Below the pieces are notes generated by a model. That model did not search any database and was not told where the DNA came from. It was given only the letters and a program-made list of their open reading frames with translations. A program made the translations under genes and the position numbers. Source: CAZUXE01 sp964624585 (lineage in GTDB: Bacteria > Hydrothermota > Tepidihabitantia > B3-TA06). From it: a stretch of DNA of 64,000 nucleotides. Of this stretch, positions 32,665-41,695 are shown one piece after another; position 1 is the first letter of the stretch; each line of letters starts with the position of its first letter. Where the stretch lies: NCBI GenBank assembly GCA_964624585.1, contig CAZUXE010000009.1, forward strand, positions 1 to 64,000, in the 5' to 3' direction.

Positions 32665-35600
32665 TCATTGCGGTTGTCCGGGTACCTCAATCACAAAACT
32701 TGCTCCTATTGACGTATCCTCAAGGTATATACGTCCTTTGAAACGTTCAAGTAACATAACGGCAATAGATAATCCTAATCCGGTTCCTTGTTTATCGGTT
32801 TTGCTGCTTACTAGTGGCTCAAATATTTCATCTCTCAAGGCAGGAGGTATACCAGGACCATTATCATGTATTACTATACGTATCATTTCGGGTTCTGCAA
32901 GTTCAGTTGCAATAACTATTTTACCTTGAGAACCCATATCTATCATGGCTTCAAAGGCATTTTGGACAACATTAATAATAACCTGTTGTAAGGCGACAGG
33001 ATCAACCAAGGCAAGTGGGAGATTGTTCTGAAACTTTGTTTCTACCATAACCTTATCCCTGTTTAGGTGTTTAGATAAAAGGCTTAAGGCTTCGCTGACT
33101 ATTTCATTCACGCTTGAGGGTTTTGTTTCCGAGCGTTTGGGTTTAGTAAATTTAAGCAATCCTGTTACAACCTTATTGGTTCTGTCAACTTGCTCTTCCA
33201 TAGTATCTAGGTATTTTGATACTTCTTTTCTGATAGCTGTGGGAACATCAAGGTTTTCTGCAAGGATAGTTCGTAATAATGAAGAGGTTGCTAGCATTAT
33301 TGCTAAAGGATTGTTCACCTGATGAGCAATGCCTGCAGCAAGTACTCCTAAAGACGCAAGTTTGGATGCGTTTATAAGTTGTTGTTGCATGCGTTTACGT
33401 TCGGTTACGTCGCGGGCAATGCCTACAATTTTATTCGGCAACCTTCGTACCGATATTTCCAGAACATGCTTTTTCCCTTTAGTATCCTTAATTTCGGCTT
33501 CGAATAAAGAACGTTTGCCTGAAGTATCCGGAGAACTAATTTCGGATATTATCTCCGCTACATTTACCGATGGTTTTGAACTTACGCTTTCGACAACATC
33601 CTGTAGCAATTCTCCCGTAAGACTAAGTTGAGAAAGTCCCATAATATCTTCTACCGCAGGGTTGATGTAGATAATTTTGCCCTCAAGATTGAGGCTAAAG
33701 ATGATATCTTGAGCGCTTTCGGCAAGTCCTCTGAATTGAGCTTCAGATTCGCTTAATGCCGCTTCAATGTTTCGCATTTCTGTAATATCGCGGGCGACAT
33801 GAACGCTTGCTACCTGATTGCCTGAAGGATCATGCAAAGATGATGATGAAACTGAGAATGTTCTGTTTCTAAAGGTATCTGCCAGCTCGAAATATTCAGA
33901 AAGCTTTAGGGTTATGGCAGTAGAATCTTTTTCTTCTAAAACATTAAAAATCTCATAAAAGCTTCGTCCCTGAACTTCCTTAACATCAACACCTATATAT
34001 TCGGCGACAGCTCTGTTTGCCCTCAAAATACGATATTCGGGATCAAGAATCATAACCAAATCGGAAATTGAATCAAAAGTGCTTTCCCATTCCTTCTTTG
34101 CTCGCTCAATTTGACTTCGTTGCTTGAATAATTCAGTCACGTCCACACAGTTACCCAGAAAAGCGGTTTGATTACCGTAAGAAATAGGGCGAGTTCTAAC
34201 CTCAAGAATAGCCTTTTCACCATTTTTGCGAACTATATTCATGGTATATTGATCAGGCTGGTTTGGTTTTCGTTTCTTTTTACGTTCGGTAATAATTTTA
34301 ACGCTTTCGACAGGTAACATATCAAAGATATCCATCCCAAGAAGTTCTTCACGACTGTAGCCGAGTATTCTTTCCATTGCCGGATTAACGAACAAGAATT
34401 TACTTCCTAAAGCAAGATATATTCCAACCATAGCCTCTTCGGTAAGAACACGATAACGCTCCTCTGAATCCCGCAGGGCATCTTCTGCTTGTATTCTTTT
34501 TACAACAGCGGCTAGCTCTCCCGCCACGGTTTCTGCAAAATTTAATGTATGTTCATCAACCCATGCAATGGCTAAGGTTAACATACCCAGTATTTCATGC
34601 CCTGAACGCATGGCTACCGATATAAGGTGCACAGACGTTGGATAAATATCTGTTGCAAGTTCAGATTGTATAGATTTATAGTTGTTTTTTATCAATGCTC
34701 CCTGCTCGGCAAAAACGTCTTGCACTAATTCGTTTTTTAGAGAAAAATCTGCTATCTCCTGAAAATCCTCTAATTTACTCCCAAAAGTTTTCGTAAGTTC
34801 CAACGCACTGGAGTTTTTATTAATTAGATATATTGCACCTGCGAATACTCCCGGAGTATCGGCAAGTAAATCAGCTGAGTTATCAAGTAGCTCGTCCATT
34901 GACAAGGATCGGTTAATGCGTTTGGAACTATTGTAAAGTCCTTCAATTGTTCTACTATGGCGACGTAGTTCCCGTTCCGAACGTTTTCTGTCTATCGTAC
35001 TTCCGATGATGGAACCAACTGTTTGTAAAAGTTGGATATCCTCATGCTTCCAGGGCCTATCTTTTGAAGAATCTTCAAAACCTATAAAACCCCATGGATG
35101 ATTTTCCAGTTTTATTGGATAAACTAATGTCGACAGTTTTTGTCTGGCTTTTATATCAACAGTTTGGATAAAAGACAGTTCAAAAACAGGGTTACCATAT
35201 GGCCTTCCTTCATCCATTTTTGCAACCATTTCTTGAGGTAAATCTGTATAAGAAATGTGTATTGAAGCGTTTTTTTCGCGCCTATATTCTTTTCCACTAT
35301 CAGCTCCAGCAACTTGTCGAGCGGAAAGTCCTTTTTCAGGATCTTCAAAATTCTCGAAAATAAATACCCTGCTTACACCAGCAACAGCGATAAGTTCCGT
35401 TATAACTTTTTCAAACGCTTCTTGCAAATTAGCTGTTTCAACTAATACACGTGAACAGTAAGCTATAGTTTCTTCATAAAATAAGCGTGACTTAATAGTT
35501 TCTTCTCGTGCTTTGAGCATTTCTTCAAAACGTTTACGTTCGGTTATATCCACTCCTGTAGCAATGAGTCTTTTTACTTTGCTATCTGGTTCAGGTAAGG

Positions 35601-38600
35601 GGATAAAACGCATAATAAAGTGACGAGAATTGCGGTAAACTTCTGTACTGTATGGTTCGCCGGTTTTTATTTTATCAAAGGTATCCCATATTTCCTTACA
35701 TTCTTCAGGAGAGTGCAGTTTGCTTATGGGATTCCCATTATAGAACTCTGGAAGGTGCGCTTCAACCGCTGCAAATGCCGAGTTAACCCGTTCGTAGTAT
35801 AATTCACCATTTTCTTCTCTAAGTGACCACAGCAACACATCAACACCCTCAAAAAGACTTTCTAACTCAAGACGATGCCTGTCCCTTTCCAATTCAGTTC
35901 GTTTTCGTTCAGTGATATCTTCGCCTGAACTGAGAACACCAGAGATATTTCCCAATTCATCGGTTAAAACGGTATGGTACCAAATAATAATTCTCTCTTC
36001 ACCTTTAGAATTAATGACAGGATATTCCTGAGATTCAGCAGGTTCTTTTTGAGAATGCATAAGTAAATTAAATCGTTTTCTTGCAAACGACTTAAATTGC
36101 TGAGGAATGAAGCTATTGAACCAATTTTTACCCAATATATCAATTTCATCGTATCCCAATATCTTGCAGCCTTTTTTATTAATTAATGTAACTTTTTCGT
36201 CTCTATCTACAACAATAAGCATCACGCCTGCAATATCTAAATATTTTTGAATTCGTTCTTTCTCTTCGAATAAAGCAATTTCTGCAAGTTTACGCTCAAG
36301 TGCAGCTGCAAACATTCCCGTGATTCTTTCAAAAAGTTTTCTGTCGTGTTTTGTAATTTCTGTAGGTTCATGATTCCATAAATGCATTACACCCAATAGA
36401 TTCCGACTCACTCCCATAATTGGCCAGGAAATTATAGAACGAATATGCAGTTTTTCTAATCTATTTCTGAAAGGTATTAATTCTTTTTCATCATAGACAT
36501 CAGGTGCTATTATGGCTTGACCTGTATTTGCTGTATGGACGGCTATGTATTGGGAATCATCCAGATATCTCGGTTTTGACGCTTTTTTTCGTTCATCGTC
36601 AGTGAAACCTACCGAAGCTATTAATTCCAAGGCGTTAGATTCCTCTTTATACAATCTCAATGAAGCAAAATGAAAGTTTAGGGTTGTAATTAATCCAGAG
36701 AGAACTTTTTGACAAAGATCTGGAATTCCTGTTGCTCCAAGCGCGGCATCGGCAATTATTTGAAAAGCATGATGTTCCTTTTCCAGCGCTCGACTAGTTT
36801 TCTCACGCTCCGCTTCAGCAGCTTTACGTCCCTTTTCCGTTTCTATACTGTATAGAGCAAAGGCAAGATCGTTTGCCAGTTCAATAAATAAGTCCTGTTC
36901 TTCTTTATCTGAACTGAGTTCCTGTGGTAAGAGAACAGCAATAACTCCATATATCTTTTCTCCATAAGCCAATTTTTTAGCTATCAAACCCATTTGTTTA
37001 GATTCATGATGAATACAAGGCCTAAGGCAGTCCTCAAGTTCCATATCTACTAATGTTACGATATCTTCATCCAGAATTTTAGTCATACACTCCGGTATGG
37101 AATTTTCTCTAAGCTTATTCAATAGACTTGGACAAACTTCATTTAATCCTGATTCTGTAACCGATGTTGTTTTCTTTGCAGAGTCAACACATACTACCCA
37201 TGCGCTGAAATACCCTCTTGATTCCACAAGTTTTTCGCAAGCTTGTTTAAGTAAAATATCACGGTTACGTTCCTTGGTAATAAGTTGATTTACATTGCGA
37301 ACGGCTTTAAGAACGGCGTTAAGATGTTTATTTTTCTTTTCAACCAACGCTCTATCGGTAACGTCTATACAGTGGCCCAGCTGAACCTCTTCCCCCATAT
37401 AAACGATAGGTGAAGTTTTTATTTCCATATAGGCTAGCTCACCGTTTTTCCGCCTTACTCTTATCATATAATGATCCGGAATATCAAGTCCCTTTTTTCT
37501 GGCCAACTTTCGTTCTTCAAGTACCCCTTCTAAATCATCTTTAAGAATAAGATCCAAGGGATTTATTGCTAAAAGTTCGTCGGATGAATAACCGGTTATT
37601 TTTTCCATTTCAGGATTAACATAAATAAATCTATCATCCTTGCTGAAAATATATATTCCAACTTGAGCAACTTCAGTAAACCTGCGGAATCGCGCTTCAG
37701 ATGTTTTCAGGGTTTTTAAATACCGAATTTCGCGGATTTGGCGTCCTATAATATCTACGATATCTTCAAGATACAAAATAGTTTCTATATCCGGCCTTTT
37801 CATATTAAATGGGGTATCAACGGAAAGATAGCTTTCTGGCGCGCCGCTTTTTGAAAGTAAAGATACCAGTAGTTCATCACCTTTTTTCCAGCCCTGCTCT
37901 TCTGTATTTGAAGGCTCCTCTTGAATAAGATAACGTCCGGTTTGCTTTATATTAACACCTGCATCAGCTGGAATAAAGTAAGAATTACTTATTTTGAACT
38001 CTTCTCTTAGCATCTGTTTCATTATCTCTGGTGTTGCCGGTGACGATGCAGCCATTTTAGCGACAACTTCCGGATCAAGACCTACCTGAGCCCAATGGGT
38101 CGTTTTTCCTTCATTATCCTTCAAAGTAAATACAGCCCTTTTGAATAGGCGAGCATTTTTTACAGCATCGCAACCCAACTGTAAACATTCTTCAAGGGTC
38201 TTTGCTTCCCGTAAATCGGCCAACAAATCAGCCATTACAATTCGCTTAAACTCCATGGCTTTGAGGATAGAAATATTGGTTACAATGGCGGAAGTCTCAA
38301 GATAATTCCCCTTTGCATCCCTGCGGACGGATGGAGAGATAATGCTGTTTACCCTTGAGTTATCTTTACTTATCCATGTAAGCTCAAAATGTTTTTCCCT
38401 TCCTTCCTTTTGTTTTACAAGCTGAGCGTAGATAATAGTTCTATTTTTATCGTCAAGAAAATTGCTAATCGGTTTAGATAAAAGTTCCTCTGGAGCATAA
38501 TCAAGCATTTCGCAAAAGCGATTGTTTACGTAGGTTAAAATCCCTTGTTCATTATAAATAATAAAGCCATTGTTCATATTCGCTATTAAAGACCGATAGC

Positions 38601-39264
38601 GTTCTTCTGATTCTTTTAAGGCCTTGCTAAGGGTCGCCTGTTCAATAGATTGACCAACTACATCTGCCGCAACTTTAACAAGATTGAAATCTTCAAGACT
38701 GAATTTCTGAGGTGAAAGAACAGTAATTGAACCAATTATCTGTCCCTTGCTGTCTTTGAAGGGGATACCTAAAAGTGATTGGGATTTAACCCTTTCGGTA
38801 ATAATTTTTGTCAGCTTGCGTAAAGGACTACCTTCTTGCACCAAAGCTTCAAGCATAGTCTGCATATCAGTTTGAATTACCGGTTCATCAGGAGTAAAAT
38901 CCAATCCAATTACAGTTGGATGGCCGGTTTTTATAGTTTGTGCAATAACGGTGTCTTGAGTCAGGGGAATTTTCCAATTTCGGTATTTTTTGCCCATAAG
39001 TTTTTCAACAAAATGGATAAGTTTCGAGGCTATTTTATGGGCGCGGACAACTAGATAACGACCACTTTCTTCAACTAAATTAACACTAACATAGGTGGGG
39101 AAAGCCATTGAAAGATGTTTAAGAATGGCGCTGAAAGTATTTTCAATAGATTGAACAGTGCATAACTCTTTAGTTAAACCAGCAAGTGCTGCACTTTCTG
39201 TAAGACAACGTTCATCGGTAGGTGATGTATCATTAGCGGATGTTTTCTTTGATGCTGCCATCAA
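32665..39264 (-). CDS. giant soluble PAS/GAF sensor histidine kinase
   Basis: The 2199-residue protein has no transmembrane segment. From the N-terminus I see GAF (30-212), PAS (222-335), GAF (345-515), PAS (525-637), GAF (645-808), GAF (832-992), PAS (1007-1122), PAS (1132-1245), GAF (1265-1425), GAF (1440-1592) and PAS (1603-1712, 1725-1830, 1843-1955). The kinase core follows: phospho-acceptor His1981 in LAAGIAHQVNNPLAIM, N box NVVQNAFEAM, G1 HDNGPGIPPALRDEIFEP and G2 GTGLGLSIAVMLLERF. Several PAS units (residues near 525, 1603) resemble each other closely, suggesting internal duplication. It is the first gene of an operon with two response regulators. Signals are unknown but must be cytoplasmic or membrane-permeable. 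Confidence 0.93.
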   Translation of the reverse strand: MMAASKKTSANDTSPTDERCLTESAALAGLTKELCTVQSIENTFSAILKHLSMAFPTYVSVNLVEESGRYLVVRAHKIASKLIHFVEKLMGKKYRNWKIPLTQDTVIAQTIKTGHPTVIGLDFTPDEPVIQTDMQTMLEALVQEGSPLRKLTKIITERVKSQSLLGIPFKDSKGQIIGSITVLSPQKFSLEDFNLVKVAADVVGQSIEQATLSKALKESEERYRSLIANMNNGFIIYNEQGILTYVNNRFCEMLDYAPEELLSKPISNFLDDKNRTIIYAQLVKQKEGREKHFELTWISKDNSRVNSIISPSVRRDAKGNYLETSAIVTNISILKAMEFKRIVMADLLADLREAKTLEECLQLGCDAVKNARLFKRAVFTLKDNEGKTTHWAQVGLDPEVVAKMAASSPATPEIMKQMLREEFKISNSYFIPADAGVNIKQTGRYLIQEEPSNTEEQGWKKGDELLVSLLSKSGAPESYLSVDTPFNMKRPDIETILYLEDIVDIIGRQIREIRYLKTLKTSEARFRRFTEVAQVGIYIFSKDDRFIYVNPEMEKITGYSSDELLAINPLDLILKDDLEGVLEERKLARKKGLDIPDHYMIRVRRKNGELAYMEIKTSPIVYMGEEVQLGHCIDVTDRALVEKKNKHLNAVLKAVRNVNQLITKERNRDILLKQACEKLVESRGYFSAWVVCVDSAKKTTSVTESGLNEVCPSLLNKLRENSIPECMTKILDEDIVTLVDMELEDCLRPCIHHESKQMGLIAKKLAYGEKIYGVIAVLLPQELSSDKEEQDLFIELANDLAFALYSIETEKGRKAAEAEREKTSRALEKEHHAFQIIADAALGATGIPDLCQKVLSGLITTLNFHFASLRLYKEESNALELIASVGFTDDERKKASKPRYLDDSQYIAVHTANTGQAIIAPDVYDEKELIPFRNRLEKLHIRSIISWPIMGVSRNLLGVMHLWNHEPTEITKHDRKLFERITGMFAAALERKLAEIALFEEKERIQKYLDIAGVMLIVVDRDEKVTLINKKGCKILGYDEIDILGKNWFNSFIPQQFKSFARKRFNLLMHSQKEPAESQEYPVINSKGEERIIIWYHTVLTDELGNISGVLSSGEDITERKRTELERDRHRLELESLFEGVDVLLWSLREENGELYYERVNSAFAAVEAHLPEFYNGNPISKLHSPEECKEIWDTFDKIKTGEPYSTEVYRNSRHFIMRFIPLPEPDSKVKRLIATGVDITERKRFEEMLKAREETIKSRLFYEETIAYCSRVLVETANLQEAFEKVITELIAVAGVSRVFIFENFEDPEKGLSARQVAGADSGKEYRREKNASIHISYTDLPQEMVAKMDEGRPYGNPVFELSFIQTVDIKARQKLSTLVYPIKLENHPWGFIGFEDSSKDRPWKHEDIQLLQTVGSIIGSTIDRKRSERELRRHSRTIEGLYNSSKRINRSLSMDELLDNSADLLADTPGVFAGAIYLINKNSSALELTKTFGSKLEDFQEIADFSLKNELVQDVFAEQGALIKNNYKSIQSELATDIYPTSVHLISVAMRSGHEILGMLTLAIAWVDEHTLNFAETVAGELAAVVKRIQAEDALRDSEERYRVLTEEAMVGIYLALGSKFLFVNPAMERILGYSREELLGMDIFDMLPVESVKIITERKKKRKPNQPDQYTMNIVRKNGEKAILEVRTRPISYGNQTAFLGNCVDVTELFKQRSQIERAKKEWESTFDSISDLVMILDPEYRILRANRAVAEYIGVDVKEVQGRSFYEIFNVLEEKDSTAITLKLSEYFELADTFRNRTFSVSSSSLHDPSGNQVASVHVARDITEMRNIEAALSESEAQFRGLAESAQDIIFSLNLEGKIIYINPAVEDIMGLSQLSLTGELLQDVVESVSSKPSVNVAEIISEISSPDTSGKRSLFEAEIKDTKGKKHVLEISVRRLPNKIVGIARDVTERKRMQQQLINASKLASLGVLAAGIAHQVNNPLAIMLATSSLLRTILAENLDVPTAIRKEVSKYLDTMEEQVDRTNKVVTGLLKFTKPKRSETKPSSVNEIVSEALSLLSKHLNRDKVMVETKFQNNLPLALVDPVALQQVIINVVQNAFEAMIDMGSQGKIVIATELAEPEMIRIVIHDNGPGIPPALRDEIFEPLVSSKTDKQGTGLGLSIAVMLLERFKGRIYLEDTSIGASFVIEVPGQPQ

Positions 39265-39568
39265 TATCCTGCCTGTTTTTTTCTAAAAAAGGTAGTTTGG
39301 AACTTCAACAAAGAAATCATTCGTAGAAAAACCTCTTAATATATTTATACAATTTACCGATGTCTATTCGATATGAGACGAGTATAGACTTGATTAGCGA
39401 TACTGTCAAGTTACAATATTCTTTGGGAAAGTTAAAATAGCGTAACCAACATATGCCCTTAACTTAGTTAAGAAGCGACTTGCCTGTTTGTAAGGAAGAT
39501 CAATATCGAACTTCGCTTACCAAACCTAAGGGTTAGCTTTAGCAGTTTATAAGATTAAGTCTCCAAGT
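39265..39568. other. intergenic region between divergent kinase and HD genes
   Basis: The kinase promoter (39409-39381) leaves a leader of about 110 nt on the minus strand. The rest, 39410-39568, shows no clear gene, terminator or structured RNA. Confidence 0.5.
39381..39409 (-). promoter_or_regulatory. sigma-70 promoter of the kinase operon
   Basis: TTGACA (39409-39404), 17 bp, TATACT (39386-39381). Near-consensus. The mRNA leader to the ATG at 39264 would be about 110 nt. Confidence 0.7.
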
Positions 39569-39596
39569 TTGACTTAAACGGCATTTCCGATATCCT
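39569..39596 (+). promoter_or_regulatory. promoter placed for a leaderless mRNA of the HD-protein gene
   Basis: TTGACT (39569-39574), 16 bp, TATCCT (39591-39596), six bases, then ATG at 39603. No Shine-Dalgarno site is present, so the mRNA probably starts at the A of the ATG. Confidence 0.5.
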
Positions 39597-39602
39597 TAGC
39601 CT

Positions 39603-40157
39603 ATGATTAGCAGAGAAGAAGCGCTTAAATTAGTTGAGGAAAGGGTATCTAACGTCAATTTGCGTAAGCATATGTGGTGTACAGAGGTTTGCTTGCGCGC
39701 GTTGGCTCTACGTTTTGGCAGAGATACCGATGTATGGGGTTTGGCTGGACTTTTGCACGATGTGTCTTATGAAGATGCTGAAAAGGCGGGCGGGGATTTG
39801 CATCTTCATGCCGAAATGGGCGCTAAATTGGCTGAGGAAAATGGCTTGCCTGCCGAAGCTGTACAAGCTATACGCGCACATGCAGGTGGCGTCTCCCGTA
39901 ATTCTAGGCTGGACAGTGCGCTGTACGCTGTTGACCCTTTAACCGGTTTAATAGTAGCCGCGGCATTGATGCATCCTGATAAACTTGCTGGCCTGCAACC
40001 TAAGAGTGTCCTTAAGCGTTTCAAGGATAAACGTTTTGCCGCTGGAGCGAATCGTGAGCAAATAAAAGCATGTAGCGAACTTGCTATGGATTTAGAAGAT
40101 TTCGTTTCTGTTTGTCTTGAGGCAATACGTAGTATTCGAAAGGATTTAGGTTTGTAG
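39603..40157 (+). CDS. HD/HDIG-domain metal-dependent hydrolase
   Basis: The 184-residue protein has the HD superfamily pattern: first His in LRKHMWCTEVCLRA, the HD doublet in LAGLLHDVSYED near residue 53, LHLHAEMGAKLAEENGL with the third His, and a further His in IRAHAGG. Such proteins are phosphohydrolases; this short single-domain HDIG form is usually annotated as a putative nucleotide phosphohydrolase and has no assigned substrate. It is the first gene of the HD-unknown-glyQ-glyS unit and its promoter points to a leaderless mRNA. Confidence 0.88.
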   Translation: MISREEALKLVEERVSNVNLRKHMWCTEVCLRALALRFGRDTDVWGLAGLLHDVSYEDAEKAGGDLHLHAEMGAKLAEENGLPAEAVQAIRAHAGGVSRNSRLDSALYAVDPLTGLIVAAALMHPDKLAGLQPKSVLKRFKDKRFAAGANREQIKACSELAMDLEDFVSVCLEAIRSIRKDLGL

Positions 40158-40159
40158 AC

Positions 40160-40798
40160 TTGGCTACTCTCCTTCAACTTTCTTTATTCTCAGCTTCAAT
40201 ATTTACATGGAGCGATTCCCTCTATCTTGAAATGTCCTTACTTGGGAAAACGCAGTACTATGCTGTAGGGGGGAAAATTGCGCAGTGGATATTTACGGAT
40301 ATTGCTGTGTATGAAAGGAATTCCCAATTGCGTTGGGTTATAGGAGTGCATTTGCTTTCACCTGATGTAAGGCGGCAAATTGAGTTTCTTGTAGATACTG
40401 TTGAAATAGATAGCGTTGATTCAGATGAACTGTATGCAGATACTCGTTTTTGGATAAGAGGAACATCCTATGACCCGCAGTTTTTTCAAGGCCCATGGAC
40501 GAAAATTGAGGGCAGCTTTGTAAAACTAAGGCCTTCGTTTACAGTAGATGTTCGCTATAATGCTCTAGGTTCCGGCACAAAGGCAATATATGGCACTCTG
40601 CTCTGTGGTGAAAATTTTGTCTTTCAAAGCGCATCAGGAGATTACTGTTTGAATGCTCCTCCTGTTACAGGTGAAATGATAAGTTATGCACGTAAGCGAG
40701 CGCTTAGACTTTCAACAAAACTTGAGAATTTGCAAATCAGCGGTATACTTTATATTCATGATAATCGTCCCCATTTCTTTTACGCAACGGAGGAATAA
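40160..40798 (+). CDS. unknown protein between HD and glyQ
   Basis: I do not recognise this 212-residue protein. The first possible start is TTG at 40160, two bases after the HD stop. It gives a hydrophobic N-terminus (TLLQLSLFSASIFTW) without basic residues, so a secretion signal is possible but weak; a later ATG at 40232 would remove it. The rest is predicted beta-rich, with many aromatic residues (RWVIGVHLLSPDVRRQIEF, YADTRFWIRGTSYD). It stands directly before glyQ (3-bp gap). In many bacteria recO sits there, but no RecO features (OB fold, zinc cysteines) are visible. Confidence 0.6.
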   Translation: MATLLQLSLFSASIFTWSDSLYLEMSLLGKTQYYAVGGKIAQWIFTDIAVYERNSQLRWVIGVHLLSPDVRRQIEFLVDTVEIDSVDSDELYADTRFWIRGTSYDPQFFQGPWTKIEGSFVKLRPSFTVDVRYNALGSGTKAIYGTLLCGENFVFQSASGDYCLNAPPVTGEMISYARKRALRLSTKLENLQISGILYIHDNRPHFFYATEE

Positions 40799-40801
40799 TA
40801 A

Positions 40802-41695
40802 ATGGCTGAAGTTTTGAGCTTTCAAGACATAATAAGAAAATTACAGGACTATTGGATTAGTAAAGGTTGTGTATTAATGCAACCTTACTCATCTGAAGTT
40901 GGAGCAGGTACCTTTAATCCCTCGACTTTTCTACGGGTACTTGACGATAAAGCATGGCGATGTGTATATGTTGAGCCTTCTAAAAGGCCGCGTGACGGTC
41001 GTTATGGTAAAAATCCCTTGCGGGTTTATCAGCATTGGCAACTTCAGGTTATTCTCAAACCGGCGCCAACCAATGCCCAGGAGCTTTATCTGGACAGCTT
41101 GCGCGAGTTAGGAATACCGCTTGAAAAACACGATTTACGTTTTACAGAGGACGATTGGGAATCCCCTACCCTAGGAGCTTGGGGTCTAGGTTGGCAAGTT
41201 GATATGGATGGTATAGAAATAACACAATTTACCTACTTTCAACAGGTGGGTGGGCTTGATTTACCGCTTGTTCCTGTGGAATATACTTATGGACTTGCGC
41301 GTATCGCTATGTTCCTTCAGGGAGTTGATTCAATTACCGCAATCAGATGGGGTGATATGGACGGAAAGTCCCTAACCTGGGGCGATGTATTTTTAAGGAA
41401 TGAACAAGATTATTCAGCCTATTCCCTTAAAGAAGCTGATACCGCCTATCTACGTTATTCATTTGATCATTACGAGACGGAATGCCATAGGCTTGTTGAA
41501 AAGAATCTAGTAATGCCTGCATATGATGCGGTTATTAAATGTTCACATCTTTTTAATTTGCTTGATGCACGCGGAGCTATTTCTGTAACGGAGCGTGCCG
41601 CGACTATTCTTAGAGTGCGCAAGCTTTCAATGGCGGTTGCAAAGCTGTATAGACTTGGTCCTATTGAAGCTGAGGATGGGGTGAAAGATGAGTGA
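40802..41695 (+). CDS. glyQ: glycyl-tRNA synthetase alpha subunit
   Basis: The bacterial alpha2-beta2 GlyRS charges tRNA-Gly. The 297-residue protein has the class II core: SFQDIIRKLQDYWISKGCVLMQPY, TFNPSTFLRVL, RRPRDGRYGKNPLRVYQHWQ-type motif 2 (here SKRPRDGRYGKNP) and the conserved WQVDMDGIEITQFTYFQQVGG. EYTYGLARIAMFLQ completes the active site. It overlaps glyS by 8 nt. Confidence 0.97.
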   Translation: MAEVLSFQDIIRKLQDYWISKGCVLMQPYSSEVGAGTFNPSTFLRVLDDKAWRCVYVEPSKRPRDGRYGKNPLRVYQHWQLQVILKPAPTNAQELYLDSLRELGIPLEKHDLRFTEDDWESPTLGAWGLGWQVDMDGIEITQFTYFQQVGGLDLPLVPVEYTYGLARIAMFLQGVDSITAIRWGDMDGKSLTWGDVFLRNEQDYSAYSLKEADTAYLRYSFDHYETECHRLVEKNLVMPAYDAVIKCSHLFNLLDARGAISVTERAATILRVRKLSMAVAKLYRLGPIEAEDGVKDE

